Shown in pieces: positions 8,432 through 17,760 of a stretch of DNA of 44,084 nt (position 1 is its first letter; each line of letters begins with the position of its first letter). The DNA is taken from NCBI GenBank assembly GCA_016209525.1, contig JACQWK010000184.1, positions 1 to 44,084 on the forward strand, read 5' to 3'. The position numbers and the translations under genes were made by a program. Under the pieces are notes generated by a model, which had not been told where the DNA came from, made no database searches, and worked only from the letters and a program-made list of their open reading frames with translations. The DNA is from Verrucomicrobiota bacterium. Lineage in GTDB: Bacteria > Verrucomicrobiota > Verrucomicrobiia > Limisphaerales > SIBE01.

Positions 8432-9805
8432 ATGTGGCTCGTCCGCCTCTTCATACTCCTTGTGTCCATGGGCATTTTCAGAAGCCCGGCCACAGCGACT
8501 GCGGCGCAACGTCCGAATCTCGTGATCTTTCTCGCCGATGACCATGGGTATTGGGATTCGCAGCTTTATGGCGCCACCGACGTGCGCACTCCCAACATGC
8601 TACGGCTGGCTTCGGCGGGCATGGCGTTCACCCTTGCCTTCGTAGCGTCGCCGAGTTGCGCTCCAAGCCGGACCGCCATGCTCACCGGCTTGATGCCCGC
8701 GCGCAACGGCGCCGAGGCCAACCACACCTTCAAACGTGAAGGCATCCGGTCGCTGACTGAAAATCTCAAGGACCTCGGTTACGAAGTCGCGGCTTTCGGC
8801 AAAGTGGCGCACGGCGCGGACGCAAGACGTCACGGTTTCGACAAGTTCGACAAACGGCATGATGCTGCGGTCGTGGAGAAATTCCTTGCGGGCCGCGATC
8901 CGGCGAAAGCGCTCTGCTTGTTTGTTGGCACGCCGGAGCCGCACGTCCCCTGGGCTGAAAATAGGACCTACGACCCGGGTAAAGTCAGCTTGCCTCCGAC
9001 GCATCCAGATACGCCGGAAACCCGCGCCCAACGCACTCGCTATTACACCGACATCACCCAGATGGATACCGAGCTTGGCGCGATTTATGACCTCACGCGC
9101 TCGAGGCTCGGGACCAACATCCTGTTCATTTACACGAGCGACAACGGTGCCCAGTGGCCCTTCGGCAAATGGAATCTTTACGACGCCGGCATCCGGACGC
9201 CCTTAATTGCGGTTTGGCCTGGGACGGTGAAACCCGCCTCGAAGACCGGCGCGATGGTAAGCTGGGTGGACCTTTTGCCCACGCTCATCGAAGCAGCGGG
9301 CGGTCGAGCGCCTTCGGACATCGATGGCCGCTCGTTCCTTGGTGTGCTGCGTGGGACGACTGGAACCCACCGTGACGAAATCTTTGCGACGCACAGCGGC
9401 GACGGCAACAAGAACATCTATCCAATCCGTGCGCTGCGCACGGCTGAGTTCAAATACATCCTGAACCTGTTCCCTGGGAACGCGCACACGACACACATCG
9501 ATCGCGGCGGCGGGAGCGGCGACGGCTGGCGTTTCTACAACGAGTGGTCCGCCGCCGCAAAGACCAATGCTTTCGCGGCCGGGCGTGTCCGCCGTTATCA
9601 TCAGCGTCCGCGCGAAGAACTTTACCGAGTGACAGCCGATCCATTCGAAACGAACAATCTCGCCGCCGATCCCCAGCATGACGCTGTGCTGGCGGAATTG
9701 CGCGCTCGGCTGGAAGCATGGATGAACTCGCAAGGCGATACGCGGAAAAACTTCAACGAGCCTATTCCACTCACACCCGAAGGCCGTCCAGCGGTGGCGC
9801 CCTAA
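8432..9805 (+). CDS. Secreted formylglycine-dependent sulfatase
   Basis: 457 residues from the ATG at 8432, chosen because it begins a clear signal peptide (WLVRLFILLVSMGIFRS to TATAA). The type I sulfatase signature is CAPSR at C76. This Cys is the residue converted to formylglycine by a maturase not seen in this window. Metal ligands are visible in LADDHG (D36, D37) and SDNG (D237, N238). The overall pattern resembles the heparan N-sulfatase (SGSH-like) branch, with a relatively compact catalytic domain and a C-terminal segment ending EPIPLTPEGRP. It likely removes sulfate from a polysaccharide outside the cytoplasm. It follows the isomerase on the same strand, after a repeat-filled 479-bp gap, so co-transcription is uncertain. 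The exact substrate is unknown. Confidence 0.92.
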   Translation: MWLVRLFILLVSMGIFRSPATATAAQRPNLVIFLADDHGYWDSQLYGATDVRTPNMLRLASAGMAFTLAFVASPSCAPSRTAMLTGLMPARNGAEANHTFKREGIRSLTENLKDLGYEVAAFGKVAHGADARRHGFDKFDKRHDAAVVEKFLAGRDPAKALCLFVGTPEPHVPWAENRTYDPGKVSLPPTHPDTPETRAQRTRYYTDITQMDTELGAIYDLTRSRLGTNILFIYTSDNGAQWPFGKWNLYDAGIRTPLIAVWPGTVKPASKTGAMVSWVDLLPTLIEAAGGRAPSDIDGRSFLGVLRGTTGTHRDEIFATHSGDGNKNIYPIRALRTAEFKYILNLFPGNAHTTHIDRGGGSGDGWRFYNEWSAAAKTNAFAAGRVRRYHQRPREELYRVTADPFETNNLAADPQHDAVLAELRARLEAWMNSQGDTRKNFNEPIPLTPEGRPAVAP

Positions 9806-9833
9806 TACTTGTCAATAGAGCTCAAGAATGGCA

Positions 9834-9870
9834 GGGACACCGCGGCGTCCCCGTGCCGTGCCGGCGCGGA
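9834..9870. repeat. Double hairpin repeat, GGGACAYCGC family, copy 2
   Basis: GGGACACCGCGGCGTCCC is followed directly by CCGTGCC, a short loop, and GGCGCGG. This is the same two-hairpin layout as 4519-4562 with compensatory-looking differences. It lies just after the sulfatase stop, between convergent genes, where it could also help end transcription. Confidence 0.6.
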
Positions 9871-9899
9871 ACTCTTGTGCAGGAGACCCTGGCTCTGTC

Positions 9900-10008
9900 G
9901 CGCCAGCGTTTGGAGTGCGTGCGCTTGAGCGCCGCTTTTGAGTTGCCCGCGAGTCGGACTTGGCTTGAAAAAGCGCCGGTCAACTGGACGCACTCCAAAC
10001 GCTGGCGC
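9900..10008. repeat. 109-bp element with perfect 20-bp inverted arms
   Basis: GCGCCAGCGTTTGGAGTGCG at 9900-9919 is the exact reverse complement of 9989-10008, with a 69-bp centre. It occupies the gap between the convergent sulfatase and NHL genes and could form a long cruciform or RNA hairpin. No open reading frame or transposase accompanies it. Confidence 0.8.
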
Positions 10009-10079
10009 GCAGTCGCCCAGGTCCGGGAGTTTCGTCACTTGGCCGGCGAACTCCAGGCCATTCGCTGTCCGTTGTCCTG

Positions 10080-13000
10080 TCAATCCTCCAGCCGCACGCG
10101 GTAGAATTGAGCGACATCGCCGAACGTCGGCACGGTGAATTCCATTTCGTGTCCGTTGCCGGCAAGCTTTGTGGCCAGCGGTACCCAATTTTTGGCCGAA
10201 AGGCTCGCGGCGGCTTCGAGCGTATAAGTCTTGGCCTTCGCCGAGGGCCAGCGAAGCGTCAACCTGCTTGCGGCGTTTCTGGTCGCCTTGACGCGCAGGT
10301 GCGATCGCACGTCGTTCGGATCAGTGCCCGTGATGTATTCGTTCCAGTTGGAAACGCCGTCGCCATCGGCATCGGCGCCGGCTTGGGACAAATGATTCAG
10401 CACGGTTCCGAAATAACGCAGACGCCAGGTGTCGGGAATGCCGTCTTGAAACGTTGAACTCGCGCGGTCAGTGGCCAAAGCCAGACCGTCCTGCGACAGG
10501 ATCGGAAACGGAGTAAATCCATTCGGCGACGCGGAAACGTGGTCGAAGTGGACGCGGTAGGCCGCGTTGAGCGCCGCTTGCGGAGGGATTGTCAAACGCA
10601 GATAACCAACGTCCCCGCCATTGCGGATCCCCGCCACAGTGTGGTCCAGCCAAGCGGCGGCGAAGCTGCCTCGGCCTTTGGCATCGCTGAGAGTCGGCGT
10701 CCCAATCTCGCGGACAGGAGTGAACTGGACCGTTTCGTTCGATGGCAGCGACCCGTCCAAGGGTTCCACGGTTGCTTTGAACATGAGCACCCGCACGGGG
10801 TATGGCCCGGCAATTTCCGCGCGAATGGGAATTTCGACAGTCTCGCCAGGAGCCATCCGTAAATCGTCGGCGCGCAAGATGACGGACGGACTCTGAGCAA
10901 ATAAGGCGGCTGAGAGAGTTTCCGCGGGCGAGTTGGCCATTGGAGCGGCGCCGTCTTTTTTCACGGTGTTCAGTTTGCCTCGAAACAGGTTCGTCACTTC
11001 CGCGGCTTGGCGCTGGCCGCTGACCCAATACCGTGCGTACCATTTCAGCGACGGATCGAGGGAGCGTCGGAACGTCACAAAAATGTCCGCCACATCCAGC
11101 TTTCCGTCTCCATGGGTGATCAGGTTAATGTTGGTGAGGCTTCCATCGAAGACGTTGGTGATGACCGATCCGCTCGGTCCGTTGCAGCACGAATCCAAGG
11201 CATCGAAGAAGTCGGTTCCAGCCGGTGGGATGGCGAAACCGTGGATCGCCGCCTGGAAGATCTGGATGAGATCGTTGTTCAGAATATCGCGGTCGCCAAA
11301 GTCACCGGCGTTATACCAGCGGAACGGGACCGCGTCTCCGACGATGTAGTGGAGTTGGCCCGGTCCGACACCTCCTTCGATCACTTGGACATCTTTGATG
11401 GCATTCATCGAACCGCCTCCAAGCGCGCCGTCGGTCGGCACATCAATGAAAACGTCCCGGCTCAAGGCATCGGCCGCCGAAGGCCGGCCGGCCTGGATTC
11501 GGTACTTGGAGCCGACGGAAGCGGCGGCCGGGATTTGGAACGAATAGCCGCCCAGCACGGCCTTTCCGTTGACGCCAGAAAATCTTCGATCATGGGCTTG
11601 AGAGATGGTGACGAGGTCCTGATTCTTGGTGTTGTAGAGATTGGTTCGTCCGAAGAGTTCGAGCCATCCAACGCCGAGGAGGTTTTGCGTTGCGTTGGTG
11701 AAGAGCAGATTCCGGAAGACCGGCGCAAGATTGGTCGTGATAATGATACCCTGAGGAGTGTTATTCGTGATGATTTCTACGACGTCATAGCGCTCGAACA
11801 TCCTCGGCTGGATGATGCGTTCGACCGTGATGCCGAGGACCGGATCGAACAGAATCTCCAAGAGCATGGATTGAAAAGTGAAAGCGCCTGGAGTCAGGGC
11901 GACCGCGCTTTCGCGGTTGGTCACCGTCAGGTTGAATTGGAGGGTGTAGAGCTTTTGATTGGGCAGCAAGGAGAGCGTGACCGGCGCCATGAAGTTTTGG
12001 CCGGCGGACCCGAAGAATTGGCTGGAGGCCTCTGCGCGTTCAAAGCCGAATGAAATCCGATTGGCCTGGAAATCCGTCGGTTGGAAGGTTTTGGTCGTGA
12101 TTTCGCTTGGTTTGTAGTTTCGCCGGAAGCCGCGCGCGCGGAAAGTCACGGCGTTGGTGATCTTCAAGCTGAGAGTGTCGGACGAGGCCTGGATGCTGGG
12201 CAGCGCGTTGGTCGGGACCGAACCATCCAGGGTGTACCACATATCCGCGCCCACGGTCTCGTTGGTTAGGACGAACGAGGCCGGATTGTCTCCGAGGATC
12301 ACCGGCGTGGCCACTTTGAATTGGATGCGGGCCTGGACGACATCGCTCGGGCGCCGGCCTTGGGCGGTGCTGATCGCTTTGATCGTCACATCGGGCCGCG
12401 GCTCCAAGAGGGAGGGTTTGACTTGGCTTGGGGACAAGCCGTCTGCGTAGGGCGGCGCCGGCTGGCTGTTCAGCGAGTCCGGGATCGGAATCGTATCGGC
12501 TTCGAAGAGGCCCGGAGTGGCGCCGCTGGTGAAAAACGTCTCGGTGCGCGGCTCGGCCAGGATCGCGATAATGGGGTCGTTATCGAAGGTCGTGTCCGAG
12601 AACGACACCAGCCTGGAGACCAGTGCGCCGGTGTCCCGGTCAAGCACGAACACGACGAAGCCGATTTTAGGATTTTCGACGCGCGGCAGTTTCGGTGTGA
12701 CTTGGATGCGGCGGAGCGCGTTGTTCCCGGAATCGGCGATGAGCAGATCGCCCTCGGGATCGCGGATCAACCCGCTGGGCGAGCTGAACCTCGCGGTCTG
12801 AACTGTGCCGTCCAGCGAGCCGGACGCGCCCGGGACTCCGGCGTATGTCTCCACCGAGAACTGATTGGCCAGGAGGTTGGTGATGGCGGCGTATGTGAAG
12901 TCCGGAGTCCATTTGGGGAAGAATTGGAGGACGTTGGTCACGTCGGTGTTCACGATATTCGGATTCGAAAAGACCGGATCCTGAAAGATCGGATCCTGAA

Positions 13001-13955
13001 AGACGCGCCGCAGCGTGTGATTGCCGCTGTCGCTGACGAGCAAGCCGACACTGCGGCCGGACCAGATCAGCGCGCTGGGGAGGTTAAAAAGGGCGTTCTC
13101 AGCGAAAATCGAATCGTTGGTGCCGGCCACGCGCGCCGGGCTGCCGGCCAAGTGCACGACGCTGGCCGCGTTGAAACTCAGCCGATTGGTGTGCAGGGAG
13201 CGGTTCACGAGATCGTAGCCGAGCAGCTTGATCGCATGGTTCCGGGTGTCCGCGACAAACAGTTCGAGGTAACGGCCGCCGGGGCCGAATTTCTCGCCCA
13301 CGGCGACGGCTGAGGGTTCCAGGAAATTGGTGGCGACCGTGATGACGCGGTTAGTGTTGCCGACCGGCGTTCCCGAACCGGGGAAAGTCGTTTCTGTGAT
13401 GCGAGTGAATAGTCGGATGGCGTTGTTCTTGGAATCGGCAATGAAAAGGTTTCCGTCGGTGTCCGCGGCCAAGCCAATCGGCGTATTGAAGGTTGCTTCG
13501 TTGGCCGGGACGCCGTAGGCGACCCCGCCAATCGTGATTTCGTTGGTGGCCAATCCGCGGACGCCTGCTTTGCCGACGAAGTTTGTCACCAGTGGCAGTG
13601 AGCTGGTCAGATCGATGAAGCGCAGTGTGTGGTTTCCGGAGTCCGCGACAATCAAACCGCCTGGGGCGCGCACAATGCCTTTGGGGGAGAAGAACCGGGC
13701 CAAGAAACCGGGACCGTCGTTGGTTCCCGTTCGACCGGCCACGCCGGCCACGGATGTCAGTTGCCCGGAGTCCGGCGCATATTTCAGTATCCGGTGGCTG
13801 CCGCTATCCGAGATATACACATTGTCTTGGAACACCGCGACGCTCCGGGGATCCGCCAAACGGTTGGTCAGGATTGAATCGACGGCAAATTGAGCGAAGG
13901 CGTTGCCGATCAGAGCGGACTCGGCAAGGAACCAAGTTAAGAATATCTTTCTCAT
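10080..13955 (-). CDS. Giant secreted NHL / cohesin-like / dockerin-like protein, paralogue A
   Basis: 1291 residues with a signal peptide (MRKIFLTWFLAESALIGNAFA). Residues about 22-420 carry NHL-type propeller repeats with recurring ADSGNHTLR, ADSKNNAIR and ADSGNNALR motifs. Residues about 510-625 resemble chitobiase C-terminal domains (WYTLDGSVPTN, VTFRARGF). A cohesin-like beta domain follows at about 640-835, a dockerin-like calcium-binding segment at 880-970 (YNAGDFGDRDILNNDL and HGDGKLDVADIFVTFRRSL), a second cohesin-like domain at 1030-1145, a thrombospondin-3-like calcium loop (DADGDGVSNWNEY) near 1195, and a fibronectin-like tail ending FYRVRLED. It is the most diverged of three tandem paralogues and has a longer first cohesin-like region. 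It is presumably surface or extracellular. The function is unknown, and cohesin/dockerin are pattern-based assignments. Confidence 0.85.
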   Translation of the reverse strand: MRKIFLTWFLAESALIGNAFAQFAVDSILTNRLADPRSVAVFQDNVYISDSGSHRILKYAPDSGQLTSVAGVAGRTGTNDGPGFLARFFSPKGIVRAPGGLIVADSGNHTLRFIDLTSSLPLVTNFVGKAGVRGLATNEITIGGVAYGVPANEATFNTPIGLAADTDGNLFIADSKNNAIRLFTRITETTFPGSGTPVGNTNRVITVATNFLEPSAVAVGEKFGPGGRYLELFVADTRNHAIKLLGYDLVNRSLHTNRLSFNAASVVHLAGSPARVAGTNDSIFAENALFNLPSALIWSGRSVGLLVSDSGNHTLRRVFQDPIFQDPVFSNPNIVNTDVTNVLQFFPKWTPDFTYAAITNLLANQFSVETYAGVPGASGSLDGTVQTARFSSPSGLIRDPEGDLLIADSGNNALRRIQVTPKLPRVENPKIGFVVFVLDRDTGALVSRLVSFSDTTFDNDPIIAILAEPRTETFFTSGATPGLFEADTIPIPDSLNSQPAPPYADGLSPSQVKPSLLEPRPDVTIKAISTAQGRRPSDVVQARIQFKVATPVILGDNPASFVLTNETVGADMWYTLDGSVPTNALPSIQASSDTLSLKITNAVTFRARGFRRNYKPSEITTKTFQPTDFQANRISFGFERAEASSQFFGSAGQNFMAPVTLSLLPNQKLYTLQFNLTVTNRESAVALTPGAFTFQSMLLEILFDPVLGITVERIIQPRMFERYDVVEIITNNTPQGIIITTNLAPVFRNLLFTNATQNLLGVGWLELFGRTNLYNTKNQDLVTISQAHDRRFSGVNGKAVLGGYSFQIPAAASVGSKYRIQAGRPSAADALSRDVFIDVPTDGALGGGSMNAIKDVQVIEGGVGPGQLHYIVGDAVPFRWYNAGDFGDRDILNNDLIQIFQAAIHGFAIPPAGTDFFDALDSCCNGPSGSVITNVFDGSLTNINLITHGDGKLDVADIFVTFRRSLDPSLKWYARYWVSGQRQAAEVTNLFRGKLNTVKKDGAAPMANSPAETLSAALFAQSPSVILRADDLRMAPGETVEIPIRAEIAGPYPVRVLMFKATVEPLDGSLPSNETVQFTPVREIGTPTLSDAKGRGSFAAAWLDHTVAGIRNGGDVGYLRLTIPPQAALNAAYRVHFDHVSASPNGFTPFPILSQDGLALATDRASSTFQDGIPDTWRLRYFGTVLNHLSQAGADADGDGVSNWNEYITGTDPNDVRSHLRVKATRNAASRLTLRWPSAKAKTYTLEAAASLSAKNWVPLATKLAGNGHEMEFTVPTFGDVAQFYRVRLED
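12972..13001 (-). repeat. In-frame 15-bp tandem repeat (two copies)
   Basis: Two adjacent 15-bp units (GACCGGATCCTGAAA and GATCGGATCCTGAAA on the plus strand) encode FQDPI and FQDPV in the loop after an NHL blade of paralogue A. The reading frame is kept, so length variation here would be tolerated. Confidence 0.7.
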
Positions 13956-14020
13956 GGGCTTTCATTTCCAGGCGATCCCGAAGGATCACCCTAGCAGAGG
14001 CCTCTGTGCGACTGTCCAGC

Positions 14021-14189
14021 GTAGCGCAGATTTCTAATCTTTCACTATCGCCGGAAATCGTCGCGGGCTGCGACGAATTCTCGTGGCGCAGATTTTCAAT
14101 CGGCCTTGTCGCAGGTTTGCACCCTGCGGCACGCTCGAGCTGCCGCCGATTTCAAATCGGAAATACAGCAGATCAAAAATCTGCGCTAC
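14021..14189. repeat. 169-bp palindromic repeat with GTAGCGCAGATTT ends
   Basis: GTAGCGCAGATTT (14021-14033) is the exact reverse complement of 14177-14189. The interior repeats related words: GTGGCGCAGATTTTCAATCGG, GCCGATTTCAAATCGG and GCAGGTTTGCACCCTGC. It fills the 352-bp gap between paralogues A and B. The rest of the gap shows nothing recognisable. No promoter for paralogue A is evident. Confidence 0.7.
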
Positions 14190-14307
14190 GAGAGCGGCGA
14201 GGCGCGCTCGACGCGTCCGCCTCAGCCAAGGGTCAAAGAGCACGTTGCGTTCCGTCTCGATTCTGACCTTCACTGGCCTCGGTCTTATCCCAAGCGGTTG
14301 ACGAGAA

Positions 14308-17300
14308 TCAGCGCGAATTTGAGGGCGTTTCCACTCGCACGCGATAGAACGTGGCTTCACCGCCTGCGTTCGGATCCACGAACTCCGCGATGTCACCACG
14401 GCCTGTCACGTCCGCGTCGGTGACGGTCCAGGTTTTGAAGTCTCCGCTTCTTTCGATCCGGTATTGTTTGCCAGCTTCAGCGAACCAACGGAGCTTAAGC
14501 GTCCCCTGTTTGAGGCTGGTCTTCCAGTCGGAGTCCAGTTTATGGAACCGCAGTTCAATCGGGCTGCTCCCGAACAGGTATTCCTCCACGTTTGAAAGTC
14601 CGTCGCCATCCGGGTCGGCCTCCGCTTGAATGAGCGCCGGATTGGCCTTGTTGAAAAAGCGAGCCTTCCACTCGTCGGAGATCAGATCGGTTTTTCGCAG
14701 TGCTGTCGTGCCGATCCAAACCGTGCCGGGCAGACTCTCGAAGTCGTATTGGGTCTTGAGGTCCGGCGATCCGTCGGCGGTCAAGATGTGGACCGCGTAG
14801 CTTTGGCCCGCTTGAGCGGTCGCTGGCACAGTGAACTGGACTTCGCCCAAGAAGGTGGTTCCTTCGAGCGGTGTGATGAACGGATTGTTGATGAGCGACC
14901 ACGCGCCCACCGCTTGATTCAGAGGCAAGCCCTGTTGCGCGCCTTGCAAGGTGATGGGACGTGGCAGCCGAGTGTTGGGATTGAAGAGAGCCGGCTCTCT
15001 CACTGACGGCGCGCTGCCTTCCGCATCGACGGCGGCGCGAAACTGCATGCCGGCTACCTTAAAGCCAGGCGCCACCTTCAGATAAACCGGAACTCCGATC
15101 CGGCTGCCCGGCGCGACATTTTCCAGGGACAGCACTTGGACCAGCGCCTGGCGTTTCCAAGCGCGATCGGCACCCGCGGATGCAAGGACAGATGCAGGCC
15201 GGTTGGCTGCGGCCACCAGCGCGGCGTTGGTGGCGAAGCGCACTCCGCCCGCAGTCCAAAACCGTTTCCAATTGTTCGTCGTGAGGCGCAAGGAACGCTG
15301 CAGGATGATTTGCCAATCCAGAAAACGAATCTGGCCATCACCGCCCACCGCCGTTGAGGAGTCCTCGGGAAAAGCATCCATGGCATCGAAGACGTCGGCG
15401 AACGGATACGGCGTAAAGAGTCCGAGCGAAGCGTTGAAAGCGTTGTTGACGTCGTTGTTGTTGAGATCGCCGTTGCCGAAGTCGCCGGCATTGTACCAAG
15501 TGGCCACCGCCGAATCGCCGACCGCGTAGCTGACGTTGGTCACGGTGATGAGGCTGTCTCTCAATTTTTTGAGCCGGACGGCCTTCTGGAACCCGTCGGA
15601 CGTGGCGGATGGTTCCAGGATGCTCACCGTGTAAGTCCGGCCTTGCGTCGCCTCCGGGGGAATGGGGACGGCGAGCATGGAGACCACCCCGGACTCGGAG
15701 AGGTTCAGACCGGAGGTGCCCCCGACGTACGAGATGGCCACGCCGGTATTGGCGCCGCTGGTGTAACTCGTCGCGTTGGGCGCGTTCGTGCTGGGGGGAT
15801 TGATCCGGATAAAATCGTTCGTGCTGATGTCCAGGTTGCGAAATTGAGTCGAAATCGAGGGAGCCCCAGTTCCGGGCGCAATTTCGGCGCGGAACTGGAG
15901 CGATTTCAGAACATCGCCGGGCGTGATCCGCACTTCGACCGGCACTACGATTGTCGAACCGACGCCCGCCAGGAAGTCGCGTGTGATTCCAATCGAACTC
16001 GTTTGCAGGTCGGCGAAGAAGAACGTCTTTTCAACCTGGCTCGCCGTATATCCGGTTCTGGAAGCAAACACTCTGAAGACGATGTCGTTGGTGCCATTGA
16101 CGATGTCCAGAACTTCGCCTTGGGCGTAGAGCCGCGCGTTTAGGTTGGTGCTCGGATCGCTTCCGTCCGTGGTGTAGCGCAATTCCGCGCTTTCGGTGGC
16201 GTTGGTCATGGAGAAGGCGCCGGGGTTGTTGCCGTTGATCACCGTGCTTGCGACCTTGAATTGGAATCGTCCGGAAACGATTTCGCTGGGCTGGCGTCCT
16301 TCCTGCGTGCTGATGGCTCGCAGGGTTACGTTCGATCCGTGCAACCGCGGCTCGATCAGTGACGGGTGCGGCCAGTTGGTCAAGCCGTTGGAATAGGCCG
16401 CCGATGGGGAGAATCCCGCCGACGGATTGGCCGCCAGGTCCAGATTGGGATCGAGCGTGTAATACGTGGAGACGTTATTGTCGGTCGGGAGAATGGCCGC
16501 TTTGATGTCGTTGAAAAAAGTCGAATTGGTGATCGGGACCAGGAAGGTGACGAGTTGGCCGAAGTTATTGTTTGTGAAAATGACGATGCCGACCATCGGA
16601 TCTTTGACCGGTGCTTGCGGGGCGGTGACTTGAACTTTGAACAGCGCGTTGTTGCCCAAATCCGCCAGCGGGAAATTGCCATCCTGGTCGATCGCCAGGC
16701 CGACCGGGGATCGAAGGCTTGCAGGTGAGCTGAAATAGGATTCGACCGAATACGTCAGCAAGCTCGGATTGTTATAGATCCGCCGGACGCTGTGATTGCC
16801 GGTGTCGCTGACCAGGAGGCCGGTATTTCCTCCGACCCAAAGCAGGCCTCGCGGGCCGTTCATCAAAGAATTCGTGCCGAGGAGCGCGTCCCGACTTCCG
16901 ATCAACGACGCAATGCCGCTGCCGGCGATTCGTCTGGGCGGCACATTGGTCCGGAGGACCTTGATCGCATTGTTGCCGGTGTCGGCGACGTAGATGTCCC
17001 CAGTGTTGGTATCGACCGCAAGGGCGCTGGGCCGCAACAAGCCGGTGGCGGTGGCAAGAGTCGTGACGTTGTTGTTGGGTTCGATCATGCGGATGCGGTT
17101 ATTGAGCGTATCCGCCACAAAGATATTGCCCGCTCCGTCCGCCGCCAATCCAGCCGGCGAATTGAACCGGGCGTTGGCGCCGGCACCGTCCAGCGACCCA
17201 GCGCTGTTGCCGGCCAACGTCGTGACCACGCCGTTGGTGGTGACGGCGCGGATGAGATGATTGCCGGAATCGGAGACGATCAGCCGGCCGCCGGAGTACA

Positions 17301-17586
17301 CGATGCCCGCAGGGCTAAAGAAGCGCGCGAAAATCCCGGCGCCGTCATCGCGGCCTTGCTCGCCCATGAAACCGGCCAAGTTCGTGGCGGTGCCGGCTCT
17401 GGGGTCGAAGCGGAGGATTCGGTTGTTGGCGCTGTCGGTGACGTAATGGATGTTGCTCCTGTCCACGGCCACGCCGTAAGGTTCAGCGAGTCCGTTCGTC
17501 ACCAGCGGCTGCAAGAAGGGCTGGGCGGACGCGTCCACCAAACAGATGGCGCAAACGAAGACAGCAATCCACGAGGCTTTTTTCAT
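14308..17586 (-). CDS. Giant secreted NHL / cohesin-like / dockerin-like protein, paralogue B
   Basis: 1092 residues from the ATG at 17586, chosen because it begins a signal peptide (MKKASWIAVFVCAICLVDASA). The frame extends 55 codons further upstream without a plausible leader. NHL blades span about 20-315 (VSDSGNHLIRA, ADTLNNRIRM, ADTGNNAIKV, SDTGNHSVRR). Chitobiase-C-like modules follow at 385-515 (RYTTDGSDPST), then cohesin-like A at 525-685, a dockerin-like pair at 695-770 (GNGDLNNNDVNNAF and GGDGQIRFLDWQIILQRSL), cohesin-like B at 820-960, a calcium loop at 989-1007 (DPDGDGLSNVEEY), and a tail ending FYRVRVE. It is closer to paralogue C than to A. It is probably exported and anchored or secreted; no sortase or PEP-CTERM signal is seen. 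Confidence 0.85.
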   Translation of the reverse strand: MKKASWIAVFVCAICLVDASAQPFLQPLVTNGLAEPYGVAVDRSNIHYVTDSANNRILRFDPRAGTATNLAGFMGEQGRDDGAGIFARFFSPAGIVYSGGRLIVSDSGNHLIRAVTTNGVVTTLAGNSAGSLDGAGANARFNSPAGLAADGAGNIFVADTLNNRIRMIEPNNNVTTLATATGLLRPSALAVDTNTGDIYVADTGNNAIKVLRTNVPPRRIAGSGIASLIGSRDALLGTNSLMNGPRGLLWVGGNTGLLVSDTGNHSVRRIYNNPSLLTYSVESYFSSPASLRSPVGLAIDQDGNFPLADLGNNALFKVQVTAPQAPVKDPMVGIVIFTNNNFGQLVTFLVPITNSTFFNDIKAAILPTDNNVSTYYTLDPNLDLAANPSAGFSPSAAYSNGLTNWPHPSLIEPRLHGSNVTLRAISTQEGRQPSEIVSGRFQFKVASTVINGNNPGAFSMTNATESAELRYTTDGSDPSTNLNARLYAQGEVLDIVNGTNDIVFRVFASRTGYTASQVEKTFFFADLQTSSIGITRDFLAGVGSTIVVPVEVRITPGDVLKSLQFRAEIAPGTGAPSISTQFRNLDISTNDFIRINPPSTNAPNATSYTSGANTGVAISYVGGTSGLNLSESGVVSMLAVPIPPEATQGRTYTVSILEPSATSDGFQKAVRLKKLRDSLITVTNVSYAVGDSAVATWYNAGDFGNGDLNNNDVNNAFNASLGLFTPYPFADVFDAMDAFPEDSSTAVGGDGQIRFLDWQIILQRSLRLTTNNWKRFWTAGGVRFATNAALVAAANRPASVLASAGADRAWKRQALVQVLSLENVAPGSRIGVPVYLKVAPGFKVAGMQFRAAVDAEGSAPSVREPALFNPNTRLPRPITLQGAQQGLPLNQAVGAWSLINNPFITPLEGTTFLGEVQFTVPATAQAGQSYAVHILTADGSPDLKTQYDFESLPGTVWIGTTALRKTDLISDEWKARFFNKANPALIQAEADPDGDGLSNVEEYLFGSSPIELRFHKLDSDWKTSLKQGTLKLRWFAEAGKQYRIERSGDFKTWTVTDADVTGRGDIAEFVDPNAGGEATFYRVRVETPSNSR

Positions 17587-17760
17587 AGGGTCACTGGGTT
17601 GAGATGAGTTGGGTTGATAACGGAATTGCGTGGGAAATTCAAGATGGCGGTTGGTCATCGGCGTCCGGGCATGTGCGTTCGATTCTAACGTTGCGCTCGA
17701 TTTGGCAGCGGGGCGACCGCGCTGCATGGTTCGGGGGTGATCTGTCCTCATATGTCAGGC

